Shown: positions 44,471 through 54,314 of the stretch, piece after piece
Numbering within the stretch: position 1 is the stretch's first letter
Layout of the letters: each line of letters begins with the position of its first letter
Assembly: GCF_004664715.2 (NCBI RefSeq)
Contig: NC_051070.1
Span: forward strand, 45,084,456 to 45,148,455
Length of the DNA stretch: 64,000 nucleotides
DNA from: Peromyscus leucopus
Taxonomy: Eukaryota > Chordata > Mammalia > Rodentia > Cricetidae
Direction: 5' to 3'
Translations under genes and position numbers: made by a program
Notes under the pieces: generated by a model
The model's input: the letters and a program-made list of their open reading frames with translations, nothing else
The model's database searches: none
Told to the model about the DNA's origin: nothing

Positions 44471-45044
44471 AAAATGGACAAATAATTTTCACAGTGAGCA
44501 AAAAATCATTCAATCCATTGGATTTAAAACAAAACAACATCTAGCTGTTAAACTCAACAACACCACCAAACCAGACTGGGCCCAAGGAAAGGTGTTTTCA
44601 TTGAGTTGAGGGCAACCCGGCTCCTGTCAGGTAAAGAATCATTCTCAGCTTCTCCAATCCACATCCATCTTCTCTTCAATCAAATTATGGTTCAAATAAC
44701 AGGGTTCCACACCTGGTTATACAGCATTTTTAAACGATCATGTGTTTGTCACATTTTTCCCTTGTGCTGAACTTAATGTCTTCAACTCACCTGTCAGTTT
44801 CTAATGCATTAAAATTATGTCTTATTCCATAACAGATAATTCTTAAAACTCAATGTGTACTGGATATGACAGGGTGTTGAAGTTCATAAAAATGGATAGA
44901 CTTGGGAGATTCTAGACATCACGAATCTCACAACTAAACACATGGGCACACAACTAAATTACCTGTGGAGATTTGGAAATAGGTTGTAAGAAGTCACATT
45001 TGAGCAGAGCTGTAAAAATGATGTAGTATTTTTTTCAAAAGTCT
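44471..45044. other. No recognisable feature
   Basis: Apparently unique. Two segments (43240-43320 and 44760-44850) resemble each other: 'cttgtgttagacttgctgtc' / 'cttgtgctgaacttaatgtc', with 'aacattaaaa…ctgtctta' spacing. This may be an old duplication. Confidence 0.4.
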
Positions 45045-45255
45045 TTAGCTGCTATTTATTCAACATTCATCAGGCACTTTGACATCATCTATTCATATGT
45101 TACATTATTTGTCCAGTGTAAATACTCTATTCATTTTATAGATAGAACCGAGGCACGGGCTAGAGCAACTTGTAAACTACTATATGACCAGTAAATAATG
45201 AAAAACGACCAGCCAGCTCTGGTTCTAAAGCCCATGTTCTTAATCTCCATATAGT
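45045..45255 (+). repeat. MIR SINE
   Basis: 'caggcactttgacatcatct', 'attttatagatagaaccgag', 'gcacgggctagagcaacttg', 'tggttctaaagcccatgttc' and 'ttaatctccat' follow the MIR body in order. Confidence 0.75.
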
Positions 45256-45355
45256 GGGCATGGAGGCTCATGCCTATAATCTCAGCATTGGAGATGCCGA
45301 GTGAAGAGGTAACTGAATTTGAGCTAACCCGAGATTGCGTTATTTACTGGGGAAA
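45256..45355 (+). repeat. Old B1 (proto-B1) fragment
   Basis: 'gtgggcatggaggctcatg', 'cctataatctcagcattgg' and 'gaatttgagctaacccgaga': a diverged sense B1 without the 3' end. Confidence 0.6.
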
Positions 45356-45367
45356 ATGGTTTCTAGC

Positions 45368-45757
45368 TGTGGAATGCTACCGCCCTAGCACACACTTTTA
45401 ATCCAAAAGCTTTCTGTCTATTGTAAACAGGATTAAATAAAGTCAACCATAAGTCAAGAGGCCAAGCAAGCAACCAGCTGACAGGAAGTGAATAAGAAAA
45501 AACCATAGAGAGTGAGTAAGTCAGGAAGACGGAGAGAGATGCACAGGAAGTAGAAAGGAGGGATATTGAGTAGGAGGAGTTTTGTTTGAGATGGTGTAGA
45601 GAGACAGGTCTTTCCTGTTTAGTGTCATCATTGGAGGAGGAAGGTCAGCTGGGTGCTTTCTCTGCCTCTCTGAGCTAGCAGGCTTTCACCCCAGCATCTG
45701 GCTCCTGAGTCTCTATTGGTAAAAATCAAACGGCTGAGATTTTGCTAAAAACAACAC
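45368..45757 (+). mobile_element. Second type of LTR-like repeat with a B1-derived module
   Basis: Starts 'tgtggaatgctaccg'. It carries a B1-like piece ('cacacacttttaatccaaaa'), then 'aagtcaagaggccaagcaag', 'gagtaagtcaggaagacgga', 'gatggtgtagagagacaggt' and the end 'catctggctcctgagtctct'. The final block parallels the end of the elements at 14862 and 15597 ('atctggctctggg'). No target duplication found. Confidence 0.5.
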
Positions 45758-46079
45758 TTCCTTATTCTTTGTGCGCCCTCCTCGGATTCAGGCCGACCAT
45801 TTCTTCCATTTTTGAAGAGCCTTTCCTCTTAAGAAGCTCCACACTCTATGGTTGGCCCTCACGTGCCTGCATGACTGGCAGATAACTTGTTTAGAGGATT
45901 GGAAACAACTAGAAGTGACATTCATGGATTCAAAAACAACTTGGTTGGGAAATAAATCTTTGGCTGGGGAAAAAATGACTCTCTCTTTGCCAGGCAGTAG
46001 CATTACAATTTATCATTTATTGAGGAAGAAGAATGCATTTTGAGAATTGCATCAGACTAAAACTGATTACAGATATTAA

Positions 46080-46260
46080 GCAACGTCGCAGTGAGCCATT
46101 ACTCACTGCGTGTGTGACAGCTGAGTGCCTCTGGAAGGCAGCCGCTGATGAGTCACTGAGTAGGCGGCTGCACTGCTATAATTGTTAGCACCATAAACAA
46201 CGGTGTATGATGGGAGAGAACAGATTAAAGAGAATGGAGTGCTTCACGCCGTCGTCTCTT
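46080..46260. promoter_or_regulatory. Candidate regulatory element (hairpin and motif cluster)
   Basis: A SINE-free unique stretch with a perfect 9-bp inverted repeat (cgcagtgag 46087-46095, ctcactgcg 46102-46110, 6-nt loop), a TGACAG motif (46115-46120), an AP-1-like TGAGTCA (46149-46155) and a forkhead-like ATAAACAA (46193-46200). It is GC-richer than its surroundings. A regulatory role is inference only. Confidence 0.3.
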
Positions 46261-46893
46261 CCAGAAAGAAGAAACAAGACATTATTTCACTGTGACTTTA
46301 ACTATTGATTTGGGTTTTTGTTTGTGTATAGTTCCTAATGGTTATGGTAGCTCAAGAGACGTTTTTGTGGCTTATTCATTCCAAAGGCCACCGTAAATGA
46401 TGGCTTATACCGTTCCAATGACTGCTTCTGAAATAAAACGAAGGCTTTTTCCAGTGCAGTGTTAGAAAAGATCCAGGAAGCTGAACAACTACCATCTACT
46501 CAAGACCAAAGATTCCAAGTCTGGGTAAAAAGGACCACGGGGGCCAAGGGCTGTGACCATCAGTGAGACAGACAGCTCTTCCAGGGGCCTCACAGGGCTC
46601 TCACTCATACCCCTGGCCGACACTTGTCACTTTTTGTCTGTGTTATATTTATTTCAGATTATTTTTTAGTTATTACACTAGGGTATAAATATTTTGACAG
46701 AGATTTTATCTTATAAGTTTTTGTTATCTTTCGAGAATGTGTTGGTAGTGTGTTATATGGTGAATAAAAACATGAATTTTCAGATAAATGACGTTAGTTA
46801 TTATGTTTATTGTATATCATTTCCATTTTCTTTATATTCTCTCTGCATCTCTCTATATGCATATTATGTATCTATGTGTATATATGTACACAC

Positions 46894-46934
<41 letters not shown>
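46894..46934. repeat. (AC)n microsatellite
   Basis: About 20 uninterrupted AC units. Confidence 0.97.
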
Positions 46935-46936
<2 letters not shown>

Positions 46937-46989
46937 GCTAGATTAATCAATGCATCTTTAAACCAAGAAGGTTCTTAGAACAGCCATGT

Positions 46990-47281
46990 GAATGCCTTTG
47001 CAGTTCCTTCTAACAGTCCTTGATGTTTATTGTATAAAGGCATACTGGTACTTAGTAACGTGTATGTGTCATTGGTAAAAAGATTCATTTTTTGAGGACA
47101 AAGTTTACCTTCTAGAGGAAACATGTTAATGTCAAGCCTCTGTCACCTACACTGCTCGGCAGTAATTGGGACTGCATAGTTCCTTCTGGGACAGCTAATT
47201 AAGTGAGAGTATTTGCAAAGACAAAATAGCCTGCCAAGCTAAGAATATAAAGGATCACAAATGTCCTATCAGTGCCTTCTG

Positions 47282-47282
<1 letters not shown>
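46990..47282. other. Unique sequence between two CA tracts
   Basis: No repeat recognised; contains TAATTAAG-type motifs ('cagctaattaagtgag', about 47192). Possible conserved non-coding DNA but unproven. Confidence 0.3.

Positions 47283-47328
<46 letters not shown>
47283..47328. repeat. (CA)n microsatellite
   Basis: About 22 uninterrupted CA units. Confidence 0.97.
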
Positions 47329-47329
<1 letters not shown>

Positions 47330-47331
<2 letters not shown>

Positions 47332-48345
47332 AAGGGCAGTGCTAGCGTTTGGAGGAAACTGAAATATCTGGAGAACTTTGTGAACACGGTCTAGAATCTC
47401 CAGTTGTACATTCCTTGCAGTCTCTTGCCTTCTGTGTATCAAACCTTCTGGTTTATTATTCAATGCTAATTGTTAATTCGGTGACCAGTTAGTACCTATG
47501 ATTAGTGCCTGTGTGGGAAGGTAGCGAGCACAAGGGTCACAGTGCATGTGTGGAGGTCAGGAGGTAACTTTCAGGAGTAAGTTCTCAGCTTCCGCCTTGC
47601 TGAGGTGGGGTTTCTTTCTCTCGTACTTTCCCTCCAGGCTAGCTGGCCTCAGCAGCTTCCTGCCTGTTCTCCTGTGTCTGCCTCTCACTCTGTTAGTCCA
47701 AAGTCTGTAGGTGTGCTGAGATCACAGATGCTATGCTGCCACATCCTGCTTTGTTTGGGGGGGGGGGGTGTCAAACTCAGGGTCCACAGGCTCTCAGAGC
47801 ATGTGTTTTTACCATCGGAGCCATCGTCTCTGCGTGACCAGGCTCTTAAATAATCACGGCTAGCCAAGTAGAAGTTTCTCTCTGCTCAGCTGTCAGAGCC
47901 CAGACTCGGATCTGGTTGTGTTTGCATGAGCAGGGTGATCAAAGGGATCCACTGCCTTCACTGTCTCCCAACTAGGAGGAAGGAGGAAAGGCAGGCAAGA
48001 GAGCCCCCCTTTTCCTCAGAGGGGAGCACTCAAGCTTAGAACACATTGCCTGGCTCCTTCTACAGCATCCGAAGAGGACTGGAGTTGGGGAAACTGGCAA
48101 AGAGCGCACACTCTGGGACTAGCAATTGCCATGCGCAGTAGGCTGTCCTCTGTGCCTGGCCCGGATGGCTCATGGCTTTTGCCAGCATGTAGAATTCAGA
48201 ACAAGCTGAGGTATAGTATAGGATCTCAGCTTCTTCACTCTTCCTGACACATGCTTTTAAAATAAAGAAATCTATTGATAATGGAATCAGAAAACAGTTA
48301 TATGGTAATAACATTTTTAGGGACAAATCAAAAGGTAATATTTAA
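47330..48345. other. 1 kb without a recognised feature
   Basis: Contains a G11 run at 47758-47768. Open frames are short and unremarkable. Confidence 0.4.
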
Positions 48346-48349
48346 AAGT

Positions 48350-48499
48350 ATATGTGTGTAAGTGTGAGTGTATGTATGAGTGTGTATATGTGTGTGAATA
48401 TGGGTATGTATGTATGTGTGCATGTGAGTATATATGCATGGGTGTTATATGTGCGTGAATCTGTGAGTGTGTATGTATGCGTGTTTGTGTGTGTGTGTA

Positions 48500-48538
<39 letters not shown>
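48350..48538. repeat. (GT)n-rich tandem repeat
   Basis: Degenerate tgtgta/tgtatg units followed by about 18 pure GT units ending at 48536. Confidence 0.96.
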
Positions 48539-48539
48539 A

Positions 48540-50250
48540 CAGTTCATATCAGAAAAGAAAAAGCAGACAATAAATGAGGTAAGTTGTCAGATCAAGAGAG
48601 TGCATTTGAGAAAGAAAAAAGCAAAATACAAAAAAAAATAGAAATCAAAATTTTAAATAAGCGGAAATTATTCTACAAGAACATACGGGTGAAGAGGGAA
48701 AGGAAAGCAGTGTCTATGTGGATTGGAACAATGATGAGGTTCTTGTCAAATGATGAAAAAAATCAAAGATGTCACAAATACAGCTATTGAGAAAATGCCA
48801 CGAGGAGACCAGATACTGTGTCAGCTGCTTAAAACAAAATTAAATAAAAAGACTGGAAAAGGCGACACAGCTGATATAATGGGAGCGGGAGCTGGGGACA
48901 TTTAGATCATGGGAACTTCTTCCTGTCTCACTTCCCAGCCAGTGTCGTTATATTAAGATGTAATTAGATGAAAATTGCTGAAGGTGAGAAGTGTGCAGCC
49001 TCCACTCCCCAGAAACGTTCGTGAGTGAGAATAAAGTTCAGCATGAACCATGGCTCCACAAGACCTTACTCCTGTGTCTTTAAAAACCCAAGGTGTCCTC
49101 CAAGGCCTTCGTCATGGGCCACCTCTGTCAAGCCATTTCCTTTGAATCTTTTCTACTGGGCACAGCTTTTTCCTTCTATGAACACCCAGGATTTATGCAT
49201 TTGTATGAGTCATAAGCCGCATGTTCACCTTCATGCTTATGACAAGCCTTATTACAAAAATGGGCTGAGTCTCATTCAGCTAAGTGATTCTAGTAAATAG
49301 CATGCAGACTGCTAATGATTGATAGTGGACCAAATGGCACTTGATAGGCAGTCAATATATTCAAAGAAACCGACTCACTGAAACTAATCAGAACTACACC
49401 TTTTTCCAAGAATTTCAGTAATCTTGGAATAGAATAATCTTGTAAGAGGAGCAGACTCTAGAATATAGTGTACTATATTCCACATAAAGAAAACAGAGAA
49501 ATCAGAGCAAATGCTCTCTGGTCTCAAGCCTTTTATGGCATTTACAGTAATGAAAGCATACCACCTTAGAGAGCTGCCCTTTCTGTAAACAGTAAACAAA
49601 GGTTTATTGCATACCCCCAAGGAATGCAGGAGGATGAACTCTAAAGCCACACCCTCCCCAAACAAAGGAAACCTTTATCAGGGAGCCTGTATATATCCAC
49701 ACATGAAAGCATTTTTTTTTGGGGGGGGGGTAGGGAGCACATTTGTGAGCATGCTCAGTTAAAGAGTACATTTCTGAGCATGCTCAGATAACAGCCACAA
49801 CTCAAGAAGGAAAGATAGCCTACATATTTTAGCATACTTCATGTAAGGAACACACAATTGAGAAGTTAAAATGGCAGAAGGGAATGCTTCTGAACATCTT
49901 CAGCTTGTACCATAAAAATATTCCTACAATAAAGGAAAGAACATGTGGATGTTCGTTAATGGGGGAGTTCACCAAAGATGTCAGCTAACAAATTCCCCCA
50001 GAGACATTTCACTCTTCATTCCCTCAGGAATTTAATATCATTCTCCTGGAAGTACTTACAGATGGAGTGGGGCTAGGGGTGTGTAGGAGCAGGAAGTGGG
50101 GCGTGGGGAAGGACACATATAACCCAGTCCAAATTAGAGTATGGAACCCTTTTGGTGTTAATGTGAGACAGATCTTAGAATCATCAGGGGAATTTTAACA
50201 CCACAGCCTGAGGACCTTTCATAATCATTTTACTCTAATTTTTTAAATTT
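48540..50250. other. 1.7 kb mostly unique; paired palindromes at 49746-49787
   Basis: No gene or standard repeat recognised. A T9-G10 junction (49712-49730) is followed by two copies of a 'gagcatgctc' palindrome. Confidence 0.4.
49746..49787. promoter_or_regulatory. Two p53-family half-site-like palindromes
   Basis: 'tgagcatgctca' (49746-49757) and 'ctgagcatgctcag' (49774-49787) are perfect palindromes. Each contains gagcatgctc, which fits RRRCWWGYYY, the p53/p63 half-site pattern. The 19-base spacer is longer than that of typical functional sites. They sit in a near-duplicate of about 29 bp. Function is inference. Confidence 0.3.
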
Positions 50251-50254
50251 TCTT

Positions 50255-50397
50255 CTTCTTCTTGAGACAGTCTTGACACATTCACCCAGACTGGCTAGGA
50301 AGTCACTATGTGACCCAGGCTGGCCTTGAACTTTTGATCCTCTTGCCTCAACCTTTCAGTGCTGAGATTATAGACATGTGGCACCACTCCTGGATTC
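50255..50397 (-). repeat. B1 SINE, old, antisense
   Basis: 'cttgagacagtcttgacaca', 'tgacccaggctggccttgaa', 'cttgcctcaacctttcagtg' and 'ctgagattatagacatgtgg' follow an antisense B1 (proto-B1-like, with an extra 'ctggctaggaagtc'). Confidence 0.75.
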
Positions 50398-50730
50398 TTT
50401 ACTACAACATTGTAAGGTACATCTAATTGTGATGTAAGCCATGAATAACAATAGTGAACTTGACGCTCCTGGTTTAAGCAACCCAGAAAATATAGAGTTA
50501 ATATGCCAGAGAATTCAGACCAAAGCACAAGCAGGCTGGCAAGACAATTTAAAGCATGAGGCAAAATGGCTGTTTATTGTTGAGTCTTGTAAGACAATTA
50601 TGTTAGATGTGACTCTAAGCTCCCGCTAAGATGCAATACAGAGAAAACACTCAGATGACTAAAGGTACATACAAAAACAGTCCGGCTAAGAATAGAAGGC
50701 AAAGAGAGTCAGTTACTGCTACTTCTGCTA

Positions 50731-50732
<2 letters not shown>
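50398..50732. other. No recognisable feature
   Basis: Unique sequence between an old B1 and the TC microsatellite. Confidence 0.4.

Positions 50733-50800
<68 letters not shown>
50733..50800. repeat. (TC)n microsatellite
   Basis: About 34 uninterrupted TC units. Ser/Leu and Glu/Arg open frames over it are artefacts. Confidence 0.97.
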
Positions 50801-50802
<2 letters not shown>

Positions 50803-50899
50803 CTTTTCCTCTTCCTCCTTTTATTTCAGTAGTGAGTTTGGGTTTCATTTCACAGGAACAGGCACTCATAGATTTTTGTGAGTCTTTTGGGTCATGCTC

Positions 50900-51765
50900 T
50901 TTGCTCTGATAGGCTGTAAACCTAAGCTACAATATAATCAGATTAAACAAAGCCCTGTCCAGACTGAGTTAGGCTCATCCTAAGGGGTTGTTGGCCTCCA
51001 GGTTTTGAAAGACATCCAAGTCCACGAAAGTTTAAGTTTTCTTACCGAGTGTCAATGTTATCTGCTCTATATATTGATTATGGGCACTTTCTAGTTCAGT
51101 CTATGCCTTGTGGTTTACTTTAGACCTAACTCCTGCTGGGATGGGCCTTTGGGATACCATTTTAAGTGGTTGAGTTTAACTTGCCCTCACAAGGCAGCTC
51201 TGATGTGGGTCAGAGCGACAGATAGAGCTTTAAAGCGCTTGTCACAAGCGTTTTGATAGCTTGCCCAAGGTGCCCTTTGGCTTATGGTTGGCCTCAAAGG
51301 TTTTGCAGGTTGGTTGGGAGCACCGTGCTGCTTGTGACATCCCTCACACTCTTGGTGTGGGAAATCCTGCCCAGCACATTGGCAATAAATGTAGGCCCAC
51401 TGTCTCTTTGGATGGATTGAGCTAAGCTGGATCTGGGAATCATTGCTTGTAAAAGTCTCTTTGTGAGATCTCCAGCTTTTCTTGTTCTATATGGGAAGGC
51501 TTATAGCTACCTGGGGAGAGTTCCCAGGAAAACACAAAAAGACATAAATCTTCCTGGGTTGTTGGCATGCTGATAAAAATGACCTGTCAATTCTTCACAG
51601 AGCCCATTTTGAAGTTGGGCAGCACATCCTATTATGGACTTGGCCACATGTTGAAGGAACACTAGCCCACTCAAGCATGTGGCTCTGGTAGGCCTTGCCC
51701 TTTTCTCAGACTCCCTCAGATTTGCTAAAAAGCAGTAGATTGCTTTCCTAAAGCTAGCTCTCAAG
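50900..51765 (-). pseudogene. Class I ERV pol (integrase) remnant
   Basis: On the minus strand one frame, broken by several stops, shows integrase core features of gammaretrovirus-like class I elements: 'VFLGTLPR', then 'AFPYRTRKAGDLTKRLLQ', 'MIPR', and 'IQRDSGPTF' (about 51380-51415), where the Asp of DSGP sits at the position of the second catalytic carboxylate. Downstream (51200 to about 50900) the frame is more decayed. No intact protein is possible. The adjacent LTR at 51780-52152 is in the opposite orientation, so the two are not one simple provirus. Confidence 0.7.
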
Positions 51766-51779
51766 GTCTATTCCCTTAT

Positions 51780-52152
51780 TTGGTCAGTCCCTCCTCCTGA
51801 GATTGATTACCAAAGTCCAGCTATCAATGTATTCAAGTCCAGAATTCAAAAGACCCCTTTGGCTTACCTAATTAACAGGCCAAATTAAAATTAAACACCT
51901 CACCCTAACACGGGATTTCCCCTTGTACCTTTATAAACTGCCATTTTCCTGTGGGCCAGTCTGCCTCCTCTCTATCCAGAAACGTCCTTTGCTCTCTAGA
52001 GCAAATATTCCTACCCTTCTGCCTTTGTTTCCTTCCCCTTCTCCCTCATCCTCTACCTCCAGTCTTTGTCTTTTATTCCCTGTCCTCTGTCCCTCTGGGG
52101 CAAATAAATCTCCTTTGTTCTGAGAACTTGGTCTTGGGGGTCCTGAGCTGAT
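51780..52152 (+). mobile_element. Class I ERV-type LTR
   Basis: Contains a TATA-like box ('ctttataaactgcc', about 51931), a pyrimidine-rich R region ('cttccccttctccctcatcc'), a poly(A) signal ('ggcaaataaatctcctttg', about 52102) and a U5-like 'cttggtcttgggggtcctga'. This order is typical of rodent class I LTRs. The ends are approximate. Confidence 0.6.
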
Positions 52153-52199
52153 ACTTTTACTTTCCTTTGTACGGGGCTGTCATCATCTATGTTTAAGTC

Positions 52200-52485
52200 T
52201 TGAATCTGATTTTCCTTAAAAACTCCACTCAAATATCTCTTCTCAGAAATCTTCTTCCCTAAATCTGACTTAGGTGTTCTGCCATATGCATCTAGAACAA
52301 TCTAACAGCTCCTTACTACATTGTGCTGTAATTATATTACAATGTACTTCCAAGTCTGTGACACTAGAGTGCATACTTTCAGGACCTGCATCATTATTGT
52401 TAATGTTATAGTTATGACACCCAGCACTGTACCATGGACAAACTAGCCACACACAAAGGGTTCTTTGAGTTATGGCATGAATAGA
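52200..52485 (+). repeat. L2 3' end, long
   Basis: 'cagaaatcttcttccctaaa', 'gctccttactacattgtgct', 'acactagagtgcatactttc' and 'acccagcactgtaccatgga' follow the last ~290 bp of L2 in order. Ancient. Confidence 0.7.
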
Positions 52486-52950
52486 TATGGGAATCTGCTG
52501 TGCTGAGAAGTCCTGAATTTATTCTTCATAGAAGTAGGCTTGCAGAAATGTTTATTTTAAATTGCCCCTTGTATAGCTAGTTATATAGTTTGGCGGTAGA
52601 GTATTTGTCTAGCCTGAAGAGTCCCTGGGTTTTAACCTCTATTGTTCTTTGTTTATCTGTAAGGGTTTTATTTGTATTGCTCCTCTAGTCAGCCATTTTC
52701 ACTTCTGACCCCGTTGAGGATAATTTCTTATTATGTACATTTTATGTTTTGCTGTTCTGATATGAGTAGTGCATGGTGTTTTCCATTACTCTAATCCTGT
52801 GCAATGTAATGTTCAAAACTTTGCCCCCTGGCTACTATATCCCAGAGTTCCTAGCAACTCAAAATAGCCATCACAGTCTCATGCAAAAAGGTGAGTGCAT
52901 TAACTTCCTATGGCTGCTGTAACAAATGGCCCAGACTAAGCGATTTAAAA

Positions 52951-53134
52951 ATGTAGTGGTTTGAATGAGAACAGTTCCCATTAGCTCATATATTTGAATG
53001 CTTAGTCACCAGGGAGTGGGACTCTTTGGGAAGAATTAGGAGGCATGGCCTTATTGTAGTAGGTTTGGCCTTGTTGGTGAAGGTATGTTACTGGGAGTGG
53101 GCTTTGAAGTTTCAAAAGGTCAAGCCAGGCCTAA

Positions 53135-53212
<78 letters not shown>

Positions 53213-53376
53213 TGCTCTCTGTGGATATGAATGTAAGGTTCTCAGCTACTGCTCCAATGCCATGCCTGTCTGCTTCCTCCTCTGAAACTGTAAGAAAGCC
53301 TCCAATCTTCTGCTTTCTCTGATGGGTTTCCTTGGCCATGGTTTCTCCTCACAGAAATAGAACGGTAAGTGAGACA
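52951..53376 (+). repeat. MaLR-type LTR with internal (TC)n expansion
   Basis: 'gtagtggtttgaatgagaac', 'catatatttgaatgcttagt', 'gaagtttcaaaaggtcaagc', then (TC)36 at 53136-53209, then 'tcagctactgctccaatgcc' and the end 'agaacggtaagtgagaca'. The expansion lies in the natural 'ctctctct' part of this LTR family. Confidence 0.8.
53136..53209. repeat. (TC)n microsatellite within the LTR
   Basis: About 36 pure TC units. Confidence 0.97.
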
Positions 53377-53604
53377 AACCACACCTCGTTTATATTATTC
53401 TCTCAGTTCTGGCATAAATCCAATGCCAAGGTAGGTAGCAGTGCCACACACGTTCTCCAGAGGCTCCGGGGAGTCTTTCCCTGTGTCTTCCAACTTCTAT
53501 TCCTGGAATGGCTAGGAGTTTAATCCCTTCCATATCTGACACAATCTTCATATTGCCTGCTCTTTCTCTGTGAGGCTTTCCTATGCTCTTGCTCCCAAGA
53601 GCTA

Positions 53605-53712
53605 AGCATGTTGATGCACACCTTTGTCCTCAGCACTTCAAGGCTGAGGAAAGAGGACCATGAGATCAAAGCTGGGCTCCAGCTACAGTAAGATTTTGTC
53701 TCAAAGAAAGTG
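53605..53712 (+). repeat. B1 SINE, old
   Basis: 'tgttgatgcacacctttgtc', 'ctcagcacttcaaggctgag' and 'cagtaagattttgtctcaaa': a sense B1 lacking part of the middle. Confidence 0.65.
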
Positions 53713-54174
53713 GGGGAGATGAAGGAGGAGAAGAAGGAGGCAGAGAAGACGAAGCAGTATTTGTCATTCACCACCTACATCACCCAGGGAGGTTCCATAT
53801 TAAAATCCTTAATTACATACATAAAGACTCCTTTTCCAAATAAGGAAACTCAACTTTCTAAACATTTGCAAGTTTAAGGGAATAGGATGTGAAGATATCT
53901 TTGGGGGAATCCTTCATCAATGACAATCAACTGTAGGTCTGATCTCCAAGCAGCACTTTCTGTCCTCTTCAGTGCAGAAGTACTCAGTAGCAGCAAATGT
54001 TGGAACATCTTTTTCCACACTTGTGACTTAAATACCATGTATCTGACTCTTATCTCCTGAGTATCTCCAGTACCTTCTAAAAAGTTAGGCAATGTAGAAG
54101 TGCTCAACAATAACAATAATAATTGAATAATAAAAATTCAGATCATAATAATATTGTTAATTAGTATTATCGGT

Positions 54175-54314
54175 TTTCAGAGACAGAGTCTTACTATGTT
54201 CCAGGATTGGCCTTGAACTCACTATTATAGCCCAGTCTTGGTTAGGAACTCAGGATTCCCAGGCCTCTGTTTCCAGAACACCATAGTTACAGGCCTGGAC
54301 CACCATGCCATGCT
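54175..54314 (-). repeat. B1 SINE, old, antisense
   Basis: 'cagagacagagtcttactat', 'ggattggccttgaactcact', 'caggcctctgtttccagaac' and 'cctggaccaccatgccatgc': a diverged antisense B1 with an internal duplication. Confidence 0.65.

Larger units (their letters stand above)
52893..53930 (+). repeat. Ancient mammalian repeat split by a MaLR LTR and B1
   Basis: Pieces in order: 52893-52950 ('cctatggctgctgtaacaaa'), 53377-53520 ('tattctctcagttctggc', 'ttctccagaggctccgggga'), and 53800-53930 ('aagactccttttccaaataa', 'gatatctttgggggaat'). Between them lie the MaLR LTR (52951-53376) and a B1 (53605-53712). Same family as 39640-39890. Confidence 0.55.

Noticed and set aside
43240..44850. CRISPR-like or regularly spaced repeats
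   Set aside because: The similar phrases are only two and widely spaced. A CRISPR array is not expected in a rodent genome, and none is present anywhere in the window.
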